From BOKZ01 sp040900165 (lineage in GTDB: Bacteria; Patescibacteriota; UBA1384; 2-12-FULL-50-11): a DNA stretch of 60,607 bases. Location of the stretch: assembly GCA_040900165.1 (NCBI GenBank), contig JBBDZM010000016.1:1-60607 (forward strand), given 5' to 3'. Positions 1 to 5,990 of the stretch are shown here, one piece after another. The position numbers and the translations under genes are program-made. The notes beneath the pieces were generated by a model, which worked only from the letters and a program-made list of their open reading frames with translations, was not told the DNA's origin and ran no database searches. The stretch's first letter is position 1. The number at the start of each line of letters is the position of its first letter.

Positions 1-3
1 TCG

Positions 4-50
4 CAGGGACGGGGAGAATCGTCAGGCAAGAGCCTTCGGAATCTCCCGTC
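4..50 (-). pseudogene. partial tRNA-Trp 3' copy with enlarged T loop
   Basis: Bases 1-21 repeat bases 64-84 exactly, which is the 3' end of the tRNA-Trp gene. On the minus strand this copy has a T-stem (43-47 pairing with 12-16) and the 3' acceptor strand, but about 18 extra bases sit inside the T loop (about 21-38). No matching D or anticodon arm is seen next to it. It is therefore a 3' remnant, a processing hairpin, or an assembly echo at the scaffold end. The other tRNA copies in this window with loop insertions make a real remnant plausible. Confidence 0.5.
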
Positions 51-66
51 ACGCTCATTACATTCG

Positions 67-137
67 CAGGGACGGGGAGAATCGAACTCCCAGTACGAGT
101 TTTGGAGACTCGTGGTTTACCATTAACCGACGTCCCT
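67..137 (-). tRNA. tRNA-Trp (anticodon CCA)
   Basis: The minus strand folds as a full cloverleaf. The acceptor pair is AGGGACG/CGTCCCT, the anticodon stem is CGAGT/ACTCG around loop CTCCAAA, and the T stem is GGGAG/CTCCC. The discriminator is G, as expected for Trp, and CCA is not encoded. Its 5' 15 bases overlap the end of the upstream protein gene. Confidence 0.93.
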
Positions 138-794
138 AAGCAACTTTGAATACATATTATAGTAAGTTCTCAGCTCCAATGCGATCCTTGCGTCATAATA
201 ACGTATCCTAAGACAACCCATATAATTATTTTTCCTGCGCGGCCCAGAATTAGTTTTCAAGTAACTTTTTGAAAACTGTTTTACGGGTATATCGGTTAAT
301 TTTGACCAATACGCCTTTAACTGTTGGTCATCGTGATATTCGTGGATATGGATTAGAGCGCGAAACTTTCCTTCGTCTAATACAAACGATTTCCTAAGAT
401 TTATTAAGAACACCTTTATCATCTCTGGATCAGAGTTAATAAAAGCAACGCTGTCACTTAATGATTTTCCACCCTCAGCCCAAAACAGTATTGAACCAAG
501 TAACCTATGTAGGGTGTTATCAAACCTGATAGTTTTTAGTTTACTGTAGACATCTTCAGCAATAACCGTCTCTGCTTCCAGTCGCATATTCCTTTTCGTT
601 AACGCCGCCCTTAAACGACCAAGTCGCCTTCTCCCATTTAGACGTACCTTAGCTATTTGTGAAAGCTCGACATCCCGACACCAGATAGATGCAGTTGCCT
701 TAGATATACCTAAATCTTTCGATATTTCATTTAGGGAATATCCTCTGCGCCGAGCATGTTGGACCTTTAATATGAGACTTTTAGGATAGCCCAT
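123..794 (-). CDS. HTH protein with LAGLIDADG-like C-terminal domain
   Basis: This 223-residue protein has an N-terminal helix-turn-helix of resolvase/MerR style (about residues 10-45, with GYSLNEISKDLGISKAT). A basic linker follows. The C-terminal region has the spacing of the HTH-plus-homing-endonuclease-like proteins common in Patescibacteria, with FWAEGGK, FINSDPEMIKVF, HIHEYHD and a final LRIRYYDA segment. No clear catalytic LAGLIDADG dipeptide is visible, so a DNA-binding or regulatory role is as likely as cleavage. The stop codon lies inside the 5' part of tRNA-Trp, which is an unusual overlap. TTGACT and ATATTT lie upstream as a possible promoter. The function is inferred from family resemblance only. 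Confidence 0.7.
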   Translation of the reverse strand: MGYPKSLILKVQHARRRGYSLNEISKDLGISKATASIWCRDVELSQIAKVRLNGRRRLGRLRAALTKRNMRLEAETVIAEDVYSKLKTIRFDNTLHRLLGSILFWAEGGKSLSDSVAFINSDPEMIKVFLINLRKSFVLDEGKFRALIHIHEYHDDQQLKAYWSKLTDIPVKQFSKSYLKTNSGPRRKNNYMGCLRIRYYDARIALELRTYYNMYSKLLRDVG

Positions 795-862
795 AGCTGT
801 GTAACCTAAATATGGTGGTTTAGTAAACTACAGTCAATATATAAAATATACTAACTGCGCTC

Positions 863-1024
863 TTACTTGCTCTCTTTGTGGGGCGTCACTTTTTTACAGC
901 GATCGCAAAACTTATTCAGATTAATTCGATCTGGATTATTGGTTTTGTTTTTTTCGGTGTAGTAGTTGCGCTCTTTGCACTCGCTACACTCAAGAGTGAT
1001 TTGTTCACGATTTTTCTTTGCCAT
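863..1024 (-). CDS. rpmG: 50S ribosomal protein L33
   Basis: This 53-residue protein starts MAKKNREQITLECSEC and has two CxxC zinc knuckles (CSEC and CDRC) and the usual C-terminal KVTPHKE. It belongs to the large ribosomal subunit. The start was placed at the ATG at 1024 because longer versions would run into tRNA-Thr. It lies downstream of three tRNA genes on the same strand. This matches the common bacterial tRNA(Thr/Tyr)-rpmG arrangement and suggests one transcript. Confidence 0.95.
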   Translation of the reverse strand: MAKKNREQITLECSECKERNYYTEKNKTNNPDRINLNKFCDRCKKVTPHKESK

Positions 1025-1065
1025 GGTTTTGTATTGTACCTCAAAATTTCTAATTTGTTGAGCCG

Positions 1066-1111
1066 AGAACGGGGATACTCGCCTTCGGCTCATTCCCCTA
1101 GACGTTCTTCG
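1066..1111 (-). other. hairpin between tRNA-Thr and rpmG
   Basis: The spacer can fold with GAACG pairing to CGTTC and GGGGA pairing to TCCCC around a CCGAAGG loop. It probably marks the tRNA 3' processing region or a weak attenuator ahead of rpmG. No U-run follows, so it is not a standard terminator. Confidence 0.35.
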
Positions 1112-1183
1112 AGCCGTCTTCGGGGATTGAACCCGAGACCTCGTCATTACCAATGACGTGCTCTACCACTGAGCTAAGACGGC
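1112..1183 (-). tRNA. tRNA-Thr (anticodon GGT)
   Basis: A complete cloverleaf on the minus strand. The acceptor is GCCGTCT/AGACGGC, the anticodon stem is CGTCA/TGACG with loop TTGGTAA, and the T stem is CGGGG-type. The discriminator is U and CCA is not encoded. It is followed by rpmG. Confidence 0.95.
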
Positions 1184-1187
1184 GCAG

Positions 1188-1271
1188 TGCTGGGTGTAGG
1201 ATTCGAACCTACGAAGGCACGAGGCCGTCTGATTTACAGTCAGATGCGGTTGACCACTTCGCTAACCCAGC
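1188..1271 (-). tRNA. tRNA-Tyr (anticodon GTA)
   Basis: A class II tRNA of 84 nt with a long variable arm (around CGGCCTCGTGCC). The acceptor is GCTGGGT/ACCCAGC, the anticodon loop is CTGTAAA, and the discriminator is A. It is packed 4 bases from tRNA-Thr(GGT) and 1 base from tRNA-Thr(TGT). Confidence 0.95.
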
Positions 1272-1272
1272 C

Positions 1273-1347
1273 TGGAGCCACCTGTCGGAATTGAACCGAC
1301 GACCTTCGCTTTACAAAAGCGTTGCTCTACCGCTGAGCTAAGGTGGC
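1273..1347 (-). tRNA. tRNA-Thr (anticodon TGT)
   Basis: The acceptor is GCCACCT/AGGTGGC, the T arm is TCGGTTCAATTCCGA, and the anticodon loop is TTTGTAA giving UGU. Pair 27-43 of the anticodon stem is a mismatch. The 3' CCA is encoded, unlike in its two downstream neighbours. It is the first gene of the tRNA-tRNA-tRNA-rpmG group. Confidence 0.93.
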
Positions 1348-1403
1348 TTTCAGCTATCAAATTTTACCAAACATCCCCCTGACAATCCAGGATATTTAGG
1401 GTA

Positions 1404-2045
1404 TTAACCGTTGAGCAACTGCTCCAGCAATTTTCGATATTTCGGTGTAACCGGGTCCAGCCCAATCGCCTCGCGGACACTAGCAATCGCTCGGCGCGTG
1501 TCCTTATTACCCCAATAGGCCAGCGCCAAATTATAGTGCCGGCTTGGGTTATATTTTTCGAGTTTCACCGCCATCTTTAGTGCCTCGATCGCATCCGAGT
1601 AGTTCTTTAGCTCCAAGTAAAGTAACCCTAATCGGGCATATATCTTAGCATCACCGGGGTTATTGGCGGCGGCTTTCAGAAAATACTGCTCAGCGTCTTT
1701 GTGCCGTCCTTTTTTAAATAGTTCTTCGCCCTCTTCAAAGTGCGATGATAGCTCCCGTCTGTTGGCGTGAATATCCTCTTTCCAGAAATCGTTTTGGGAG
1801 ATACCGCCTTCAGCTAGTTTTTGGCGTGAAGGTTTTTTTGAGAGGGATAAACCAACCTTTGGCAGGCGAAGTTTCGATAGTATTCCCATCAACCACCCGC
1901 CCAATTGACTACCAGTTTTTCTCCCCAATTGACTAAGCCCGCCCAACGCCGGGTTCTTGGGTGAATAGCGGCGCGCCACCAAAAAGATAAAGGCAGCCAG
2001 AGCTAGAAAAAATATCACCTGAATAACCATACTGTTATTACTCAA
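1404..2045 (-). CDS. membrane-anchored TPR-repeat protein
   Basis: This protein of about 213 residues has one N-terminal membrane segment (about residues 8-24) and a basic, serine-rich linker. From about residue 95 it has at least three tetratricopeptide repeats, visible in LGLLYLELKNYSDAIEALK and NLALAYWGNKDTRRAIASV. TPR arrays are protein-binding scaffolds, and here the array most likely faces the cytoplasm. The first start is a TTG overlapping the stop of the upstream delta-prime-like gene. An ATG five codons later (2030) is an equal candidate. The partner is unknown. Confidence 0.75.
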   Translation of the reverse strand: MSNNSMVIQVIFFLALAAFIFLVARRYSPKNPALGGLSQLGRKTGSQLGGWLMGILSKLRLPKVGLSLSKKPSRQKLAEGGISQNDFWKEDIHANRRELSSHFEEGEELFKKGRHKDAEQYFLKAAANNPGDAKIYARLGLLYLELKNYSDAIEALKMAVKLEKYNPSRHYNLALAYWGNKDTRRAIASVREAIGLDPVTPKYRKLLEQLLNG

Positions 2046-2625
2046 TACCTAACTCTTGGTTCCAGTTCAAGTCCAACCAGTCCAAAGTTAGTTTAGTATT
2101 AACGTTTTGCTTGAGTTTTCTAACTGCCCTGTTCAAGAATTGGTGACGCCTTACTCCTGATGGTTGCGATAAATCTATTTGTTTTAATACCTGCTCCAAC
2201 GCTTCGATCACCCCCGGTCTGTCGAGTAAATAAAGTTGGCCAACATCAAGATTGGTAACCGGATCAAAAACCCGGTTAGCCCGTCCGGATAGTCGTTGGA
2301 GCCGAGAGCGCAGAGTTGGCAGCAACGACTCCACCGACCGTACTTGCAAGATAATTGCCGCGTGGCTAGGCGGTTCTTCGATAATTTTTAGCAGGGTATT
2401 TTGTGATAATTCATTAAAATTATCGGCGCCGTTAATTACTAGTAATCGCAGCTCCCCGCTGGGCTGTTGTTGAAACTGCAAAAGTACCTGCCGGAGAGTT
2501 TTTAGCTCCGTTTCTGGGGCATTAATAATAATTTGGTCAAAAATTACCACTTCCGGGAAGTCTTTTGAGCCCAGCGGCGAGTCGGCTTCAATCACGTAGG
2601 ACCGCCGAGGTTTTATGTTAAACAT
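2038..2625 (-). CDS. holB: short DNA polymerase III delta'-like clamp-loader subunit
   Basis: This 195-residue protein keeps the middle of the AAA+ clamp-loader fold. It has the Walker-B-like region (LRLLVINGADNFNELSQNTLLK), the motif KIIEEPP, and a sensor/SRC-like region TLRSRLQ in place of SRC. The usual N-terminal segment with the P-loop and zinc module is absent. Delta-prime does not hydrolyse ATP in well-studied bacteria, so the loss of the P-loop need not inactivate it. The length is well below the family norm of about 330. It overlaps the downstream TPR gene by 8 bases, which implies coupled translation. The symbol is given by similarity. Confidence 0.7.
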   Translation of the reverse strand: MFNIKPRRSYVIEADSPLGSKDFPEVVIFDQIIINAPETELKTLRQVLLQFQQQPSGELRLLVINGADNFNELSQNTLLKIIEEPPSHAAIILQVRSVESLLPTLRSRLQRLSGRANRVFDPVTNLDVGQLYLLDRPGVIEALEQVLKQIDLSQPSGVRRHQFLNRAVRKLKQNVNTKLTLDWLDLNWNQELGIE

Positions 2626-2698
2626 CTGCAGTTATTGTAGATAATTCTTTGCCCTTAGCAATTGCTGGAAACTCCCTAACGTGCTAAGGTTTACCGAG

Positions 2699-2977
2699 AT
2701 GTACGAAGACAAAGTTCTCAAGTGCAAAGAGTGCGGTAAAGATTTCACCTGGACGGCTGGTGAGCAAGATTTCTTTGCCCAAAAAGGGTTCAATAATAAA
2801 CCGACTCGTTGTAAAGATTGCCGAAAAACTAACCGTCAAAAAGTCGAAGCCGAATACTTCAAAATCACCTGCTCATCCTGCGGGCAAATCGGCGAAGCCA
2901 TGTTCAAACCGAGCAACCCTGACGCCGAAATTTTCTGCCGGAATTGCTTCGAGCAAAAAGTTCTCGCTAAAAAATAA
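2699..2977 (+). CDS. zinc-ribbon protein
   Basis: A 92-residue protein starting MYEDKVLKCKECG. It has two zinc-ribbon units: CKECGKDF...CKDCRK at residues 8-45 and CSSCGQ...CRNCFE at about 62-85. The first unit matches the small probable zinc-binding domain family common in Patescibacteria. The role may be nucleic-acid or ribosome binding, but that is not established. The start at 2699 was chosen over 2681 because the conserved domain begins there and AAGG lies about 10 bases upstream. It converges on rpmB. Confidence 0.75.
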   Translation: MYEDKVLKCKECGKDFTWTAGEQDFFAQKGFNNKPTRCKDCRKTNRQKVEAEYFKITCSSCGQIGEAMFKPSNPDAEIFCRNCFEQKVLAKK

Positions 2978-2982
2978 CCGCC

Positions 2983-3174
2983 CTAAGCCGCAACGTTAGT
3001 TTTGCCAGCTAGCTCTCTGGCAATAGTGCGACGGCAACGGCTGCAAATCATTAGCCCATTCCATTTTTGGACGTTTGGCTGAATTAGCCGCTTAGTTTTA
3101 TGCTGCGACTTCGGTCGGTTGTATCCAGTTTGGGTGGTTTTTCCACAAATTTCACAAAATAAGACTTTTTTCAT
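2983..3174 (-). CDS. rpmB: 50S ribosomal protein L28
   Basis: This 63-residue protein has the L28 pattern CEICGKTTQTGYN at the N terminus, the basic KTKRLIQPNVQ segment, and a later CSRC that completes a zinc-binding four-cysteine set. L28 sits in the large subunit near the E site. It ends 5 bases from the converging zinc-ribbon gene and lies back to back with the protease gene. Confidence 0.92.
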   Translation of the reverse strand: MKKVLFCEICGKTTQTGYNRPKSQHKTKRLIQPNVQKWNGLMICSRCRRTIARELAGKTNVAA

Positions 3175-3221
3175 CGGTATTTGTACTTGAATAGAAGTAG
3201 AACAATTATATACTTAGGGAC

Positions 3222-3860
3222 ATGGAAGTTCAAGCGACAATTCTTAGCTCGGCAATTACTGGCATCTCCGTTATTGTCTTAATATTAATCAGTTTAACCG
3301 TCCACGAATTCGCGCACGCTTTTGTTGCAAATTTATTTGGAGACCCCACCGCTAAGATGGACGGCCGGATGTCGCTCAACCCGATCCGGCATTGGGATCC
3401 CATTGGCACTACATTATTAGTTGGCTTATTAGTTTTACGGATATTTGGCCTATCAGTACCAGTATTTGGTTGGGGCAAACCCGTGCCGGTCGATGAGCGT
3501 AACTTTGATAATCCCAAGCTGTACGGATTGCAGACCGCCTTGGCAGGCCCAATGAGTAATTTTATTTTGGCCGTTATTTTAGCGCTGTTTTACCGCTATA
3601 TTAATCTGCCGGGAATCGTTGGGGCGATTGTCTTTTTGGGAGTTTATTTGAATATTTTTCTGATGTTTTTCAATTTATTGCCGATCCCCCCGCTTGATGG
3701 ATCGCGACTGCTCCGGCTATTTATCCCCGAACAAACCTATTTTGCCCTGGCTTCTAACCCGCTGTTGTTTTTCGGCGTCTTCTTTGTCGTCTTGTTTTTT
3801 CTACTCGATTACCTGGTTCTGGCCAGTAATCAAATAACCGCACTGTTAATTGGGCTCTAA
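3222..3860 (+). CDS. site-2 protease family (M50) intramembrane metalloprotease
   Basis: A 212-residue membrane protein. The zinc-binding HEFAH motif lies in the first membrane helix (about residues 28-32). NLLPIPPLDGSRLL near residue 150 supplies the third ligand in the usual NxxPxPxLDG motif. There are about five membrane helices and no PDZ domain, which matches the minimal FtsH-independent M50 type (DUF-like YwhC/Rv1823 group) more than RseP. It probably cleaves membrane-embedded peptides or regulators. A TATATACTT element lies just upstream of the ATG, so the mRNA leader is short or absent. Confidence 0.88.
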   Translation: MEVQATILSSAITGISVIVLILISLTVHEFAHAFVANLFGDPTAKMDGRMSLNPIRHWDPIGTTLLVGLLVLRIFGLSVPVFGWGKPVPVDERNFDNPKLYGLQTALAGPMSNFILAVILALFYRYINLPGIVGAIVFLGVYLNIFLMFFNLLPIPPLDGSRLLRLFIPEQTYFALASNPLLFFGVFFVVLFFLLDYLVLASNQITALLIGL

Positions 3861-3963
3861 CTACCCTTGAAACTTGAGGGCAAATAGATATATTGGCTGT
3901 AGTCTTGTACTCCCCCAACAATTCTCACCAGACAATTATCCCCTGTTTGCTTGGAGCGAACTT

Positions 3964-4123
3964 CGGGACATGGCGCAGAAGGCAAGCGCGTCCCTCACCT
4001 TTTACGGAGTGTAGCTCAGTTGGTAGAGCACATGGCTGGGGGTCATGGGGTCGCTGGTTCAAGTCCAGTCACTCCGACCAAAAGGGTGTGAGAAGGTTGT
4101 GAGTTCAAATCTCACTGTCCCGA
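3964..4123 (+). other. split tRNA halves surrounding tRNA-Pro
   Basis: Bases 3964-4004 look like a tRNA 5' half: acceptor strand CGGGACA, then a D arm GCGC/GCGC with loop AGAAGGCAA. Bases 4081-4123 look like a 3' half: T arm GTGAG-TTCAAAT-CTCAC, then acceptor strand TGTCCCG and A. The two acceptor strands pair 7 of 7. A complete tRNA-Pro lies exactly between them. CTCAC before the insert pairs with GTGAG after it, and TTTT/AAAA extend the helix. A CTTTTA loop hints at a Lys anticodon, but three extra bases between the D and anticodon stems make the identity uncertain. The 3' half touches the start codon of the next gene. Confidence 0.55.
4005..4080 (+). tRNA. tRNA-Pro (anticodon GGG)
   Basis: A complete cloverleaf. 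The acceptor is CGGAGTG/CACTCCG with the C1-G72 pair typical of bacterial tRNA-Pro. The D arm is GCTC/GAGC, the anticodon stem is CATGG/TCATG around loop CTGGGGG, and the T arm is CTGG-TTCAAGT-CCAG. The discriminator is A and CCA is encoded. It is nested between two halves of another tRNA. Confidence 0.92.
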
Positions 4124-4124
4124 C

Positions 4125-5990
4125 ATGGAATTAGACAAACTTACCCCAGACACAACGTTCCCCTATCGCCTTTTTCGCTTTGCCCACAAACGTCAGCTCA
4201 ACTCGGTTAGCTCTAGTTACTTTGCGATCGTCTCCAAAGACAGCCATCCGGTTGGATTAGTCTTGTCGATCGATATCGATGAGCGTTGGCATCACGCTCG
4301 TTCGGCAGCCACAACTTTTTGGCAGATACTAGTGCGGGAATTTAACCATTCGGAGAGTCGATCGACGTTGATTAGATTTGAGGCGGCTCTCAAAGAGCTC
4401 AATAAAGCCGTGGTTAAAACCCAAGAAAAAGTCCGCCAGCCAATCTCCGTGGCCGCCGCAATTTTAGAGAGTAATCAAATCCATTTCTCGACGATCGGAA
4501 CCAGTCGAATCTTGCTAGTTAGATCCGGCAAATTTAGCGATGTCACGTCCGGGCCGGAGAAAGGCGGTAACCAATTTGCCGCCGTCACCAGCGGCGATGT
4601 CGATGCCAACGACACATTAATTATCGCCAATCAAAATATTTACGAGTTTTTGGCCGCCGAGCCCGACGAACTTTGGCAACCGAGGGAAATTGATTTGCTT
4701 TGCCAAGAGATCCAAAGTCGCGCTCAAAACTCTGAGCAAGCACTCAATTGCCTAATTATGCGCTACGATCCAGATCGTCCAGCCCAACAAACGCTCTACT
4801 GGGAAGAAAGCGAAAAACACTATCCGATAAAATTACCCAAATTTTCCCTGCCAACTCTGCCGAAAATTGCCCTCCCCCAGCTGAAACTGCCGACAATACC
4901 GCCATCGCTCAAGCGTCTAGCTCTACCAAAATTGTCGCTTCCGACCAACTTTCAGCAGTCAGCGAAAGTGCTCCTGACTCGAGTAAAAGTTATCAAGCCT
5001 CGAACATTACTTATTGCTGCGGTTGTAATTGGATTGGCTATCGTTGGCGGAGTGCTTAAATCTCGGTTTTCGGCGGCAGTTAGCGACGAGCAGGCCCCAG
5101 TTTCTTTAACCGATCAGTTCGCCGGGACCAGCGGTAATGACACAATTAACTTTCTCAACTCATTAATTACTGATGAAAAAATTGACAGTCTTTCAGCCGA
5201 GCAATTGACGGGTATTACCGAAATAGCCGCCCAAAAGAATATCGAGATAATCTTAAAAGACACCAACGTTAATGAGCTTCCTGAAATGGTAGCCAGCCTT
5301 AGCCCATTAGATAAATTGCTCTTTCTTGTTGATCAAACTGGCCAGCTCTGGCAGATTAACGCCAGCGGACAACTAATTAAGATCGATCAGCAATTTAAGA
5401 TAGTTAACCCCCAATCAATCGTTGCTTTTAGTAATAAATCGCTGTTGATTAGCGACCAAATTGGTAATATTTGGCACTACTCCGGCAAAAGCAATGGCCC
5501 GGTCGCTCTGGTCCTGCCCTCTGCGCTGTCCAGCGGTAAAAAATTAATCGCCAAGTACGAGCAAAACCTTTACCTATATAGTCAGAGTCAGAACGCCGTT
5601 TATCGGCAACCAAATTTTACTAACAGCATTACCACCAATTCGCCGTATTTTGGTTTGGCGGCCATTAGTAATCCACCCCTTTGGGCTTGGACCGTTAACG
5701 GTGAGTTCTACGTTATTACCGCCACCCAAAAGCTGGCCGGGATACTGCGTGATCAGGTGGTCTTTAAGCCAAAATCCCTACCAAATTCCACCCAAAGTAG
5801 TCGGGTATCAAGCATTGATAGCAATCTTATCGTTGTCGCCAATGGCCACCTTCTCCAAGCCTTCGATAATAGCGGCAAATTAGTCTGGCAGAAATTCTTA
5901 CTGACCAAGGATCTAATTGGCGACTTGGCCGTTACTACCAACGACCTTTGGTTGAGCGCCGGAAAAGCCGTCTATAAAATCGCTCTTTAG
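4125..5990 (+). CDS. PP2C-like membrane protein with extracytoplasmic propeller-like domain
   Basis: A 621-residue protein of uncertain function. Residues 1-225 have the outline of a PP2C phosphatase fold (SSSYFAIVSKD, then LVLSIDIDERW, then a VAAAILESNQIHFSTIGTSRILLVR core). The metal-binding DG/GD residues are not clearly kept, so activity is doubtful. Residues about 235-275 are a repeated LPKxxLPxL proline-rich stretch. One membrane helix follows (about 294-312, LLIAAVVIGLAIVGGVL). The C-terminal 300 residues look like beta-propeller blades (LLFLVDQTGQLWQI, LLISDQIGNIWHY, LIVVANGHLLQAF). The start codon lies 1 base after the tRNA 3' half, so the two may share a transcript. Confidence 0.65.
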   Translation: MELDKLTPDTTFPYRLFRFAHKRQLNSVSSSYFAIVSKDSHPVGLVLSIDIDERWHHARSAATTFWQILVREFNHSESRSTLIRFEAALKELNKAVVKTQEKVRQPISVAAAILESNQIHFSTIGTSRILLVRSGKFSDVTSGPEKGGNQFAAVTSGDVDANDTLIIANQNIYEFLAAEPDELWQPREIDLLCQEIQSRAQNSEQALNCLIMRYDPDRPAQQTLYWEESEKHYPIKLPKFSLPTLPKIALPQLKLPTIPPSLKRLALPKLSLPTNFQQSAKVLLTRVKVIKPRTLLIAAVVIGLAIVGGVLKSRFSAAVSDEQAPVSLTDQFAGTSGNDTINFLNSLITDEKIDSLSAEQLTGITEIAAQKNIEIILKDTNVNELPEMVASLSPLDKLLFLVDQTGQLWQINASGQLIKIDQQFKIVNPQSIVAFSNKSLLISDQIGNIWHYSGKSNGPVALVLPSALSSGKKLIAKYEQNLYLYSQSQNAVYRQPNFTNSITTNSPYFGLAAISNPPLWAWTVNGEFYVITATQKLAGILRDQVVFKPKSLPNSTQSSRVSSIDSNLIVVANGHLLQAFDNSGKLVWQKFLLTKDLIGDLAVTTNDLWLSAGKAVYKIAL

